NCBI RefSeq assembly: GCF_019649055.1
Contig: NW_026570278.1
Span: 124,001 to 188,000, forward strand
DNA from: Paramacrobiotus metropolitanus
Taxonomy: Eukaryota > Tardigrada > Eutardigrada > Parachela > Macrobiotidae
DNA length: 64,000 nucleotides
Direction: 5' to 3'
Shown piece by piece: positions 44,335 to 54,360 of the stretch. The number at the start of each line of letters is the position of its first letter. Position 1 is the stretch's first letter. Below the pieces are notes generated by a model. That model did not search any database. It was not told where the DNA came from and was given only the letters and a program-made list of their open reading frames with translations. The translations under genes and the position numbers were made by a program.

Positions 44335-45535
44335 TTAATCGTACGTACCGTTTGTGCAACAGGTGTTACATCTCCACGTTCTTTTACGTATCGCGTCAAT
44401 TGCACCCGGTGATTTCGACACGCAAGCCTCGTGATACGGTTTCGAACACTGGGCACACTTCACAACCGGTTCTAAAGAATGTGTTTTCGGCATTCTGCAA
44501 ATACACATAATTGGGACATTCACGACAATCTTATCCGTTTTCAGTCTGGAAGTGGTGCTCGGGAATGGCGTAAATGTCTGATTCTCCAGGCAACCCAGAA
44601 AATGCGGACGCATTTCCTAAGAAAACGTTTAAAAATGGAGCACTGGAAAAACCATGTAAATAAATTTCATGCCGTTCTACAACTGTATCTACAAGACTAC
44701 AACTATCAGTACGAACAACTATCAGTCTTAACTGCCTAAAACTATCACTACAACTACAACTACGACTATAACTATCAGTATTAATTGCCTAATATGTCGT
44801 ACGAACACCTAAGTATTAATCGTAAACGTTGTTTTGCTCGTAATTCATGAATTTACGTAGTAAGAACTTTGTTGCTCTTTTATGTTGCTTCGATGGTTAC
44901 TGCTGTGCTTAAAATGGTTTTTTAATTACCTTGTTGATATATTTTTTTGTGGCTGGATCGTTTCCAAAACATCTTTCGACTACATTGGCAATTAAATAAA
45001 GCCCGCAATCCGTAAAGTTAGGCTGCGACGGCATTTTTGGTATTTCGATCTCGAAACTGTCCGAATCGAATCGAAAAACTGCTGCCACTTGCGTTTGTAC
45101 TACAATTCCACATCCTCTTGATGGTAAACTGTCGTTCAGTATGACGACTATTTCGGATCCAGGGTGGTCGTTTCGGGCGAGTATCCAGTGATTCTCGTTC
45201 ACATGCAGAATCTGCAGCTTTCTTGTGGAACTGAATTGCTGCGGAAAAACGTCCGCCCCTGCGTCTCTGAGGACCTGTATCCGTTCATACAAGCCTTTTC
45301 CCGAGCTGGATATGCCGAATTTATGCGGAGGCTCCAGGCCCACCACATGCGGAAACTGCCTTTTCAAAATATACTGCGCTGCGCTCAACACTTCGCCGTA
45401 AATCCATTGTCCTTCTTCGCGCACGCATAAGAAATCAGTGAAAGTTAACGGCCAATTCCCAATCACCATCCAGGATATGAGGTCATGCACATTTGACGCT
45501 GAGAACAAGATAAAGACATCTCTGTCAATTAACAA
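44335..45535 (-). CDS. ULP1-like (C48) protease plus PHD-like finger, cassette 1
   Basis: 45535-44909 shows the C48 cysteine protease pattern: LHVNENHWILA (His), ILNDSLPSRG (Asp), and SQPNFTDCGLYLIANVVE with Gln and the nucleophile in DCG. The triad is therefore intact. The exon 44613-44335 follows (MRPHFLGCLENQTFTPFP) with CICRMP, CAQCSKPYHEACVSKS and WRCNTCC, a PHD-like finger. It shares its layout and the leading MR-x-H-[FL] / CLENQ-x-x-TPFPS phrase with cassette 2 (MRRHLAICLENQQMTPFPSR), so the two are a duplication. SUMO-protease-like genes are carried by several large eukaryotic transposons. The upstream start is not certain. Confidence 0.65.
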
Positions 45536-46017
45536 GCTCTTTGTGATTTAAAACTTGGTGTTTTTCTAGGTAGAGCATAATGACCAAGGCTAGTATGCGT
45601 CTACGAGGTTTAAATCTGTTATGCCACAATCTTACCGGCATGGTTGGCTTGGCTTAAACGCGCACTACAGGTTCCGGTGTAAAAGGCGTTCGCTTGAAAG
45701 TTGCGTTTTAATTTGTTCGCAGGGAAGGTCGTTTGTAATTACAAACGTTACAGCTTTACACAGGTAGGGATTACAGCTTTGCTTGGCAAATAACAGAAGC
45801 GGATGGGAGTCGGTTTGGAGAATTTTTTTATTTATGATTGTTCAACCGAGCGGCCGTCAACAGCCAATCAAACGATCATAAGAATAGGCTTCTTATGCTG
45901 TCTCATGTGTTTTTGTCTTCTGATGTTTTATCGGATTTCCTTTTTGCTTTTTTACGTTTTATTCTCGGCTTCTTGAAAATTTTTACAAGCCAGTTAACTA
46001 TCTGCATCCCGTAATGA

Positions 46018-46162
46018 ATGGCGTTTTCTCGAAACAGCCTTGCGGCGAAATGTCTCGGCGTCTAAAGGACCGCGCGGCAAAATTTCTTGCGGCGTAAAGT
46101 TATGCTGCTAAAATTGCCGCAAGAAATTGCCTAACGGCCATATGACCTTATGGCGAAATGTC
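46018..46162. repeat. small palindromic repeat
   Basis: GCGGCAAAATTTCTTGCGGC at 46076 is mirrored by GCCGCAAGAAATTGCC at about 46117. It is flanked by two copies of GGCGAAATGTCT in direct orientation (about 46034 and 46152). Confidence 0.45.
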
Positions 46163-46181
46163 TGTTCCACATGCTCTGCAC

Positions 46182-46658
46182 CTAGTTGTCCTCGGCTAAA
46201 TGTCGCAGAGCTGAATTAAGGAGCGCAATTTTTTTTAAGAATATGATATCTTGTATTGTACGTAATATTACCTGTAAATTATGAAGCACACTTATTCTAG
46301 TTACCTGCTTTCCGCTCTTGTTCTGTGAGCTGGCGCTTCTTAAGGAATTCATGAATTTTTCCCAGGCAGTAAAGTGAATCCATCGCAGAATGGAAGCTGG
46401 AATTTTTTTTTCGAAATCTTTGTAAGTCACCTGACCGCTGATTTCCTGCAGTACATCCTGCTCCAGCAAGCAGCCACGAAGGTGTTCCGCAGTTAGTTTT
46501 TGCCCTGCCTTGCCCACTAACGGTTCCATCGCCGAGGGCAGGAAAACACGTCCAAGTGTGTGAAATGCTTTTTCCACGTTTGCTGCTGTTTGTTTCAGTT
46601 CTGCTTGCTTGGAAAAAGTTTGCGCGGCGTCATCTAACGTGGGCTGGATACCTGCCAT
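46182..46658 (-). CDS. unknown helical protein encoded in the transposon
   Basis: The frame starts MAGIQPTLDDAAQTFSKQAE at 46658 and stays open for 158 codons. Content up to a probable splice donor (SGKQ followed by GTAACTAG) at about 46305 looks like real protein: mostly alpha-helical, rich in Leu, Ala and Lys, no cysteine cluster. I recognise no family. The region after the donor (LHNLQVILRTIQDI) is less certain. It lies between the integrase and the ULP1 cassettes on the same strand and so is probably an accessory gene of the transposon. Confidence 0.45.
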   Translation of the reverse strand: MAGIQPTLDDAAQTFSKQAELKQTAANVEKAFHTLGRVFLPSAMEPLVGKAGQKLTAEHLRGCLLEQDVLQEISGQVTYKDFEKKIPASILRWIHFTAWEKFMNSLRSASSQNKSGKQVTRISVLHNLQVILRTIQDIIFLKKIALLNSALRHLAEDN

Positions 46659-46929
46659 CCAGTTCAGGGTTACTTATATTTTAAAATAGAGTGCCCAAAC
46701 TTGCATCGTAAAATGTGCAGTCACATTATTCTAAAATCGGTATAGATTTTTGTTTTTGTTCACCACTTTGTGACTGTTGGACTGAGACTTCCAGAAAAAC
46801 ACTATTTCGCTCATTAGTTGTTACTAGAACTACGTAATATGTAAAAATAATAATTTATTCTGAACTAACTTACGATTAAATAATCCGACGCATATCGACT
46901 TAGCAGTAAGTAACACAACACTGTGGCTA

Positions 46930-49314
46930 TTACTCACTGTTGTTTCTCACGGAATCCGCCTTCCCTTGGCCACTGTCCTTTTCAGCTCTTAAATCTTTCA
47001 CGTTCACAATTTCTGTCGACTTGTCCACAGTGGACTCAATCACCGCCTTGTGACCTCTGTTCATCAGTTTCAAGACTTTGAATGGACCCAAAAACTTTGG
47101 GGTTTCAATATTCTTGCCTTTTAGTTTCCCACCACGTTTCCCTTTCATAAGGTTCTTATGGTGCACCAGCATGCCAACCGAAACGCTGCGCTTATTCTTT
47201 TGTTGCTTTTGATAAGCTTTATCCTGTTTCTGTTTTCCGATTGCAATGTTGTTCGAAATCATTTTGAACCAGAAATTTTCTCCATTTTCCTTGGCTGTAT
47301 CAAGTGCACCTATGCCGTCGGGTAAAGGAGCAGCTAATTTTTCCTCTACTTGCGCAGACGACTTTTCCAGTAAATGTTCGTCAATCGGTTCTGGTGTCGC
47401 AGATTCCCCAGGATCTCGTTCAAGCTCGGGTATTTTAGTTGTCAGCGTGGGGAACTCGGAAATCGTAGCTTTTCTTTGGAACATAATCTCAAAAGGAATT
47501 TCTTTAGTCACACTATGCACTTTGTTATTCTGCCCCCAAATAACAGAATCAACATAATCGCTCCATTCTCCACCACCTTCCACAAATCTGCGATTCAAGT
47601 CTCTGCAAACATCGATTTCCCAATCTCAGACTAGTCATCACACAAGTGCTTCGTGCAACATTTAATGAATAATTACGTAACTATGCGTGAGAAGACAAGA
47701 AACATGTTCGGTCCGGGAAACAGGTAGCTAAGCTCCTTTTCCGCGACATCAGAAATTGACAAGGGAGTTATGCCATTTGTAAAGTAGAGCCGGCAGTCAC
47801 CGTTTAGGTTTTGCTATGAGTAACGCCCTTCAAGTCTTATGTATGTAGACATGCGACTTTCGTTCTATAGCATGTCCTTTATAGCTTTACAGTGTTCATC
47901 AGATTTTCACTGTTTATCGGATTCAAGCAAAGCTTAAGACGAAACGCCAATATATTAAGCGGTGGTTGCGTTAGAAATTTAAAAATTAAGTTTTATTTCG
48001 CCTGTACATAAACCGACCCAAATTTGCAGGTGTTCGTTCATTATGAATAATCGTCACTTCTTTGTACCTACATATCTATAACAATCTTAAACAGCGCAAA
48101 TAAAACTTACTCTTTGATCTGCCTGTTCAGGTTCTCAACTTGGCCGCAAGTGCGCGGGTGTCGAGGTTGGGCAAAGCGATGTTCCACTCCCAGCAGACGC
48201 TCCATCTCTTTATTATCAGCGTTTCTGAATTCGGTACCTGATTCATTAAGGAATGCTTTTATTCAATCATCGATTACGCAGCACTATTGTACCCAAAGCC
48301 CCAACCACTTTTGCATAAGAAATTAATTAACAAACATGACCAGTACCATTGTCGGAAATGATTGCTTCCGGAATACCAAACATGGAAAACGTATGATGTA
48401 ACTTCTTCACCACTGTCTTTGCTTCTTTGTTCTTTAAAGCATAAGCAACGCGAAATTTGGAGAAGTAATCGATAATGGTCAACAGATATTTGTGTCCCTT
48501 CGAGGTTTCAGGGAGGATAATTAAATCGTATCCGATTAGTGCCCATGGTCTGCCTGGCACGTTTACTGACGCAAGCGGCTCTTTAACGACATCCAAGCCT
48601 TTCCCTTGGGATTTGCAAACGTCACATTTGTCAATCTACAATGATGAGTGGTGGCAGTGAACGTCTTAATCATAACTTCATCTAACTTTTTGGAAAACAG
48701 TAGCAACAGATTCCGAAGTCTCTTACCACGGACTGAACTGTGGATCGCATACCATCCCAAAAGTAGTCTCTTGCAAGTGTCTGCTCTAAACCCTCCCTCC
48801 GAGCATGCCCTAATTTACTGAAAGCAAAAGTAAGCAAAGGTTACAAGCCGATACTTTAAAAACGTAAAGTAGGCAGAAAACATTGTATATTTAGCAACAT
48901 CGACTCTTATATTTTCCGCCAATTATCGAAATGACGCCGCTGAATACACATTCAAAGCTTGTGTACCAACCGCTGTAAAAAGCGCTTTAAGAAGGTGAGC
49001 GATGATCTAAACTGACAGGACTGCTATAAATTACAAGTCAAATACCCGTGATAATCAGCAGTGATCTGGATTTTCTCCGCATCCTCAAACACAACAATCG
49101 GATAACCACATCCACTGAGTCCTTTCCGTTGCGATGCAATGAAATACAGCTTTTCACCAATGACGGCAAATTTGTCTCGTCGCCGACGGATGGAACGTTT
49201 CTGGCTTTCGCTTAACCCTTTAGGATACTGCTTTGTACTTAGAAAAACGTATATGGATTTCAAATCACAGTGCATTTTTACGCTTCCGTGACAGTAAACC
49301 GAAGAAAGAAGCAC
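46930..49314 (-). CDS. gypsy-type integrase (Ginger-like transposase) with GPY/F tail
   Basis: Pieces in order: 49314-49024 (YPKGLSESQKRSIRRRRDKF, GEKLYFIA); a zinc-binding H2C2-like region about 48830-48610, partly frame-broken; core exon to 48341 (GYDLIILPETSKGHKYLLTI, IDYFSKFRVAY, IISDNGT); exon 48237-48111 (GTEFRNADN, then AQPRHPRTCGQVENLNRQIK); exon 47602-46930 (KEIPFEIMFQRK, VGMLVHHKNLMKGKRGGKLK, KFLGPFKVLKL, VNVKDLRAEK). The catalytic D (GYD), D (SDN) and E (GQVEN) are all present and the FLGPF string is the GPY/F module. Such enzymes cut and join the element ends in the nucleus. The junctions from 48341 on are in phase. The stretch 48.8-48.6 kb and the missing join at 49.0 kb hint at decay. 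Confidence 0.75.
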
Positions 49315-49879
49315 AGATCTCCAAGAAACAGGACGTTCAGCCCATACTCAACCACATTTCAAAACGTCAGTCTGGATTATTGATTACATTTCGGGAATCA
49401 CACAATCGGAAATTTGTTTCAACAACAAAAGTAGAACGAACACAAAGCTGCAGTAAAGTAGTTCATGAGAGAGACTACAAATCTCCACAGTGAACCAAAC
49501 TCACAAACTAACTAAATTTATGGCAAAGCACGGAAAACAGTTAGGCAAAAACCTGACAGCGACGGCATAAGCACGCTATGAATAACGGTGGCACAAATAC
49601 AAGGCTGCTTAGAGACTAAGTGCGAAAACCGAAGAAGCCGAAGACTTTCAAACTATGATTCTATTTAAAACAGTAAATTGGGCTGTTATTACTACAAACT
49701 TTTTTGATTTACACGTAACAACTGGCTACACCAAAAGAGAAATGAATTCTTAAATAACTGTGTGAAACCGGTTAACGGGCAGATTTAATATTTCGATCAA
49801 AAATACTCAACAGTTTCAGGCTCAGAAAAAAGCATCCTGAGTCTATTCAAAGGGTTCGAACCACGATTCAAACGGCCGG

Positions 49880-51165
49880 AAATGGTACTCCGACCGAAGT
49901 GTCCGGCTCCAAATAGTGCTCCGACCAAGGTGTCCGGGTCCGAATAGTGCTCCAACCAAAGTGTCCGGTCAAAATAGTGCTCCGACCAAAGTGTCCGGGC
50001 TAAAATAGTGCTCCGACCAAAGTGTCCGGGCTAAAATAGTGCTCCGACCAAAGTGTCCGGGCTAAAATAGTGCTCCGACTAAAGTGTCCGGCTCTAAATA
50101 GTGCTCCGACCATAGTGCCCGGGCTGAAATAGTGCTCCGACCAAAGTGTCCGGGCTGAAATAGTGCTCCGACCAAAGTGTCCGGGCTAAAATAGTGCTCC
50201 GACCAAAGTGTCAGGGCTGAAATAGTGCTCCGACCAAAGTGTCAGGGCTGAAATAGTGCTCCGACCAAAGTGTCCGGTCAAAATAGTGCTCTGACCAAAG
50301 TGTCCGGGCTAAAATAGTGCTCTGACCAAAGTGTCCGGGCTGAAATAGGGCTCCGACCAAAGTGTCCGGTCAAAATAGTGCTCCGACCAAAGTGTCCGGG
50401 CAGAAATAGTGCTCCGACCAAAGTGTACGGTCAAAATAGCGCTCTGACTAAAGTGTCCGGGCTGAAATAGTGCTCCGACCAAAGTGTGCGGTCAAAATAG
50501 TGCTCCGACCCAATTGTCCGGGCTAAAATAGTGCTCCGACCAAAGTGTCCGGTCAAAATAGTGCTCCGACCAAAGTGTCCGGGCTGAAATAGTGCTCCGA
50601 CCAAAATGTCCGGTCAAAACAGTGCTCAGACCAAAGTGTCCGGGCTGAAATAGTGCTCCGACCAAAGTGTCCGGCTCTAAATAGTGCTCCGACCATAGTG
50701 CCCGGGCTGAAATGTTGCTCCGACCAAAGTGTCCGGGCTGAAATAGTGCTCCGACCAAAATGTCCGGTCAAAACAGTGCTCAGACCAAAGTGTCCGGGCT
50801 GAAATAGTGCTCCGACCAAAGTGTCCGGCTCTAAATAGTGCTCCGACCATAGTGTCCGGGCTGAAATAGTGCTCCGACCCAAGTGTCCGGGCTAAAATAG
50901 TGCTCCGACCAAAGTGTCCGGTCAAAATAGTGCTCTGACCAAAGTGTCCGGGCTGAAATAGTGCTCGACCAAAGTGTCCTGTCAAAATAGTGCTCCGACC
51001 CAAGTTTCCGGGCTGAAATAGTGCTCCGACCAAAGTGTCCGGTTAAAATAGTGCTCTGACCAAAGTGTCCGGGCTGAAATAGTGCTTCGACCAAAGTGTC
51101 CGGCCAAAATAGTGCTCCGACCCAAGTGTCCGGGCTAAAATAGTGCTCCGCCCAAAGTGTCCGGG
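49880..51165 (-). repeat. right subterminal array of the 31-bp repeat, inverted
   Basis: About forty units of GGGCTGAAATAGTGCTCCGA followed by CCAAAGTGTCC, the complement of the left array, with the same variant classes (GGTCAAAATAGTG, GGCTCTAAATAGTG). The outermost units border the right terminal repeat. Confidence 0.9.
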
Positions 51166-51329
51166 CTGAGACGCTCTCAGACGCTCTCAGAAGCTATCAA
51201 GAATGCAAAAATTTTTGAGTGGGCAAAATTTACGGCGGACGTTTTTTTGGCCCCCGGACGGTTTGGTCGGTTTAACGACCAAAACGTCCGCCGGACGTCT
51301 TAGTCGTCCGGACGTTTTGGTCGGTTACA
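51150..51329. repeat. right terminal inverted repeat of the transposon
   Basis: It contains GGGCTGAGACGCTCTCAG (with a second GACGCTCTCAG), AATGCAAAAATTTTTGAGTG, GGCGGACGTTTTTTTGGCCC and the terminal GACGTTTTGGTCGGTTACA. It mirrors 39779-39965. Confidence 0.85.
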
Positions 51330-51514
51330 ACAGAGTCTGTAGACCGACTATGTCTATCAAAATTACAAAAAAAATTACAAATTATGGCAGCGTAATTATG
51401 TACATCATATTACTGTCATCATATATTATTCCGGCACAGCCAGTTCCGACCGTGCAGGGCCTACATGAAAATACTGTACTGGAAATATATTACAGTTTTA
51501 TGTTACGTATTTAC

Positions 51515-52785
51515 CCAAGTGAGTGTCCCCATTGGTTGCCAAGACCTCGAAGACCCCGTTATCAATGGTCAAGAGCGACACGTCGAAGGTGCCACCGCCC
51601 AGATCAAACACCAGAATATTCTTTTCCCCCAACTTATCCAAACCATAGGCAATGGCTGCGGCGGTCGGCTCGTTGATGATCCGCATCACATTCAGTCCAC
51701 TGATGGTGCCAGCATCCTTAGTGGCCGCCCGTTGCGCGTCGTTGAAGTAGGCCGGCACGGTGACGACAGCATGCGTCACGGGATGGCTGAGGTAGGCCTC
51801 CGCGGCCTCCTTCAACTTGCCCAGCACCATGGCGCTGATCTCTTCGGGCGTGAAGATCTTCTTTCTGCCTGCTACGGTCACCTGCACGTGGGGTTTCCCG
51901 TGGCGGTTGACCACTTTGAAGGGATAGTGCGGGATGTCGGCCTGCACGGAGGGATCCGCCCACTCACGCCCAATTAGACGCTTCACGTCGAAGACGGTGT
52001 TCTCCGGGTTGGACGTCAGCTGGTTCTTCGCGGCGTCACCCACGAGACGCTGGCCGTCGGAGGTGAAGGCCACATACGAGGGCGTAATGCGGTTGCCTTG
52101 ATCGTTGGCGATGATCTGCACGTGGCCATTTCTAATCAGACAAAATAAATACGCCTCAGAGTACGTCTCAGTATTCTGTTCTAACCAATTTACTGATTAT
52201 AAAGTACTACGTAGTAAACTTCACATCGCATTTGCCGAATGAACGGAATACATTTAGTTCTATTCGGATAACAACTCTACCTAGCTACACGGCGTCACCC
52301 ATATTACGCGGCTTGCGCCACGTCAAAAACACAACAATGACAGGCTTCAGGAAATCTGTCCGTAAATTTCTCTTTTTACTAAGCTGTACATACCGGTGCG
52401 GCTTGTGCAGTTAAAACGGTAAATAATTAAATGTATTAATTATTTTGTAGATATGACCGTTCAATTAAACGTAGAAGGGATATTTAAGAAAAAGGTTAAC
52501 GTTGTCGACGGCTACTTTGTTCTCTTAACTAATGCAAAAACCAAAGTCAAGCAAAAACAAAGTTTTTGGGACATAACGCTGTCCATCACGGTGCTTCACT
52601 GTTTCCGATGTCTAGCACAGAAAAACGCTTACTCACTTGTAAACTCCGACGCATGAGTAAGTTGTTCCGAGATCAATGCCAATCACGGTACCGACATTTT
52701 TGGCATCTTCTTCGGCTTTCTTCTCAGCAGCGAAAGCCGAAAGTAGAAAGGCGATGTATATAAAGAAGACGGCCGTCCTGCACAT
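51515..52785 (-). pseudogene. ER HSP70 (BiP/GRP78) 5' exons, truncated
   Basis: Exon 1 (52785-52637) encodes the signal peptide [19 protein letters not shown], then [18 protein letters not shown], the first HSP70 phosphate loop. Exon 2 (52131-51515) continues in phase with [59 protein letters not shown] and [14 protein letters not shown], ending THLG at a donor GTAAAT. This is the N-terminal ~255 residues of an ER-lumenal HSP70; [13 protein letters not shown] after the signal and the residue pattern fit BiP. The following exon (GEDFD...) and the substrate-binding half are absent: the transposon end lies ~185 bp into the next intron, and nothing HSP70-like was seen beyond it. It is either a truncated copy or a gene split by rearrangement. 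Exon 2 is G+C-rich with C/G-ending codons. Confidence 0.85.
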
Positions 52786-53041
52786 TGTAGAAGGAGGGAT
52801 TCTAAACTGGTGAAAATTATCAATAGAAATCCGTGTAGATCCGAAACCGTTACAAAACTGTAATCGAAAATTCGGGAATAACTGTGTCAACTACCACAAG
52901 TGTCAAGTTAAGATAGTATTTCAAGTCAGTCGTTCGTTCTGCGATTCGTTCTGGAATTATTTGATCTACGAAATATCACAATAGTGAGCCAGCACACACA
53001 TCAGGGCTATTTCTGTGGAGGGAAACCTGGCAAGTTGCCGG

Positions 53042-53066
53042 CGTGGTCCAATGAAACCGCAGCACG
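53042..53066 (-). promoter_or_regulatory. ERSE-II / ERSE-like ER-stress element
   Basis: On the minus strand the sequence ATTGGACCACG at 53052-53042 is an exact match to the ERSE-II consensus ATTGG-N-CCACG. Overlapping it on the plus strand, CCAAT-N9-GCACG (53048-53066) differs by one base from ERSE (CCAAT-N9-CCACG). It lies about 260 bp upstream of the BiP-like start codon, where ER-chaperone genes usually carry such sites. Confidence 0.5.
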
Positions 53067-53785
53067 TTCAAAATGGGCGGAAGAAGCCGCGGAATCGTGG
53101 AATCATTCCGACGGGTCCATGAGATTATTGATCAGCAGTGCGATTAAACGTGGCGGTATCAACGTATCGTATCATTCTCTTGTGTAACAGTTTTCAACCG
53201 CAGTCCCACAACTGTTGCAGATATAAAGTTCGAGATAATCTGTGTATGGTACTTACAAATTTTAAATATATATTTTTAATCATTTTTTTCGTGGTTTTAT
53301 GTTATTCGTCAGCTCTGAATACTGTATTCACACAAACATCAACAAAATTTCTTGCCTACACTGCTGCATCCTCGATTTTAAGCTGCTGAATGCTTGACAG
53401 ACTACTGTTAACGGTTAACTGTAGTTGCTGCAAAATTAAAAGCAAAGGTATTTTCCTATCATGTCAATACCTTTTTTAGATCAAATTTACACTAAATATG
53501 TAACAGGTGGCTGAAAAACTGCCGGTCTGATTGATTAAAGTGCGGCTGGTTCGACGTTTGATTAACACCGTGCAAATTTTTTCAGTTAAAGCTGTTTGCA
53601 TGTTCACAGTAATAACCGGATACTTAGTTTATTAATTATTATTTTTAAATTGAATAATTAAGGTGCGCGAGCCTGCATCACAAGTGTCTTGTGAGCCATG
53701 TATAGTATCGTATGTACAATGATTCACAAACGTGTTCACAAACAGACGCATGAATGCACACTGGCTTGTTGTCGTAAACAAGCCA

Positions 53786-53990
53786 AAGGTTGCCGCGCAT
53801 GATAAAAATTTGCGACCTTGAATGCGATATCAGCTGGTCTTTTACAAATCCAGTTGGTCGATTTTTCGTCACAAAGGAACTGCGGGTTTCCTGTGCAATC
53901 GGCGGCAAACGTTGAATCATCGGCACATTCATCAACACCATACTTTCTACAATCACATGTGCACGTCGCGTGCTCACTGCTTAGTGTTCA
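53786..53990 (-). CDS. possible cysteine-rich secreted-domain exon
   Basis: After an acceptor-like AAGCAG the minus strand reads EHATCTCDCRKYGVDECADD, then STFAADCTGNPQFLCDEKST and NWICKRP: eight cysteines in about 50 residues, resembling an extracellular disulfide-rich module. No family was recognised and no signal peptide exon was located. The reading frame is short, so chance cannot be excluded. Confidence 0.25.
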
Positions 53991-54360
53991 TAGTCCAAAC
54001 AAGTCATGCAGTGGCTGAGTCGTCGGCATCTAACGATTCCAGCTTGTTCCGCGTCCACACGAGCGCTTACTTAACTCGTATAATTATTGTAACATCCTCG
54101 TTGCACCCAGCCGAGCGTCAGTACTGCTCTAATCAGGAATCAAAATCACGGATGATGTCCCGGACTTGAAAATGCGCGGTAATAAAATACTCGCAACGCT
54201 TATGCCTTATTCTGTCTTCGGGCAGTTGGACAATGATGTATACATGGATTGTCGTTATTGGAGCGTGCTGCTGGACAGCGGCATTGGGTATGTAAACATC
54301 TTGCACGATCACACAGACCGACATCCATATGGTGCTGAGTTCCGCTGGATGGATTTGTAG

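Larger units (their letters stand above)
39777..51329 (-). mobile_element. ~11.55-kb Ginger-like DNA transposon with inverted minisatellite arrays
   Basis: The ends are near-perfect inverted repeats. The left begins TGTAACCGACCAAAACGTCC at 39779, and the right ends with its complement at 51329. Similarity continues for about 180 bp to the AAAATTTTTGCATTCT block. Inside each end lies a long array of a 31-bp unit in opposite orientation. All recognisable genes are on the minus strand: integrase (49.3-46.9 kb), an unknown helical protein, and two ULP1-like/PHD cassettes. A gypsy-type integrase with a GPY/F tail and 5'-TGT ends point to Ginger-type elements, which move by an LTR-integrase-like enzyme. 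AACA occurs at 39773-39776 and 51329-51332, a possible but weak target duplication. Frame breaks in the integrase region suggest the copy may be inactive. Confidence 0.75.

Noticed and set aside
39773-51332. AACA as a definite target duplication of the large transposon
   Set aside because: It is found at both sides, but the element border shifts by two bases between ends (TGTGTAACC versus GTAACC), so I list it only as possible.
51465-51977. Plus-strand frame of 170 codons
   Set aside because: Antisense to HSP70 exon 2, whose minus-strand reading matches a highly conserved family.
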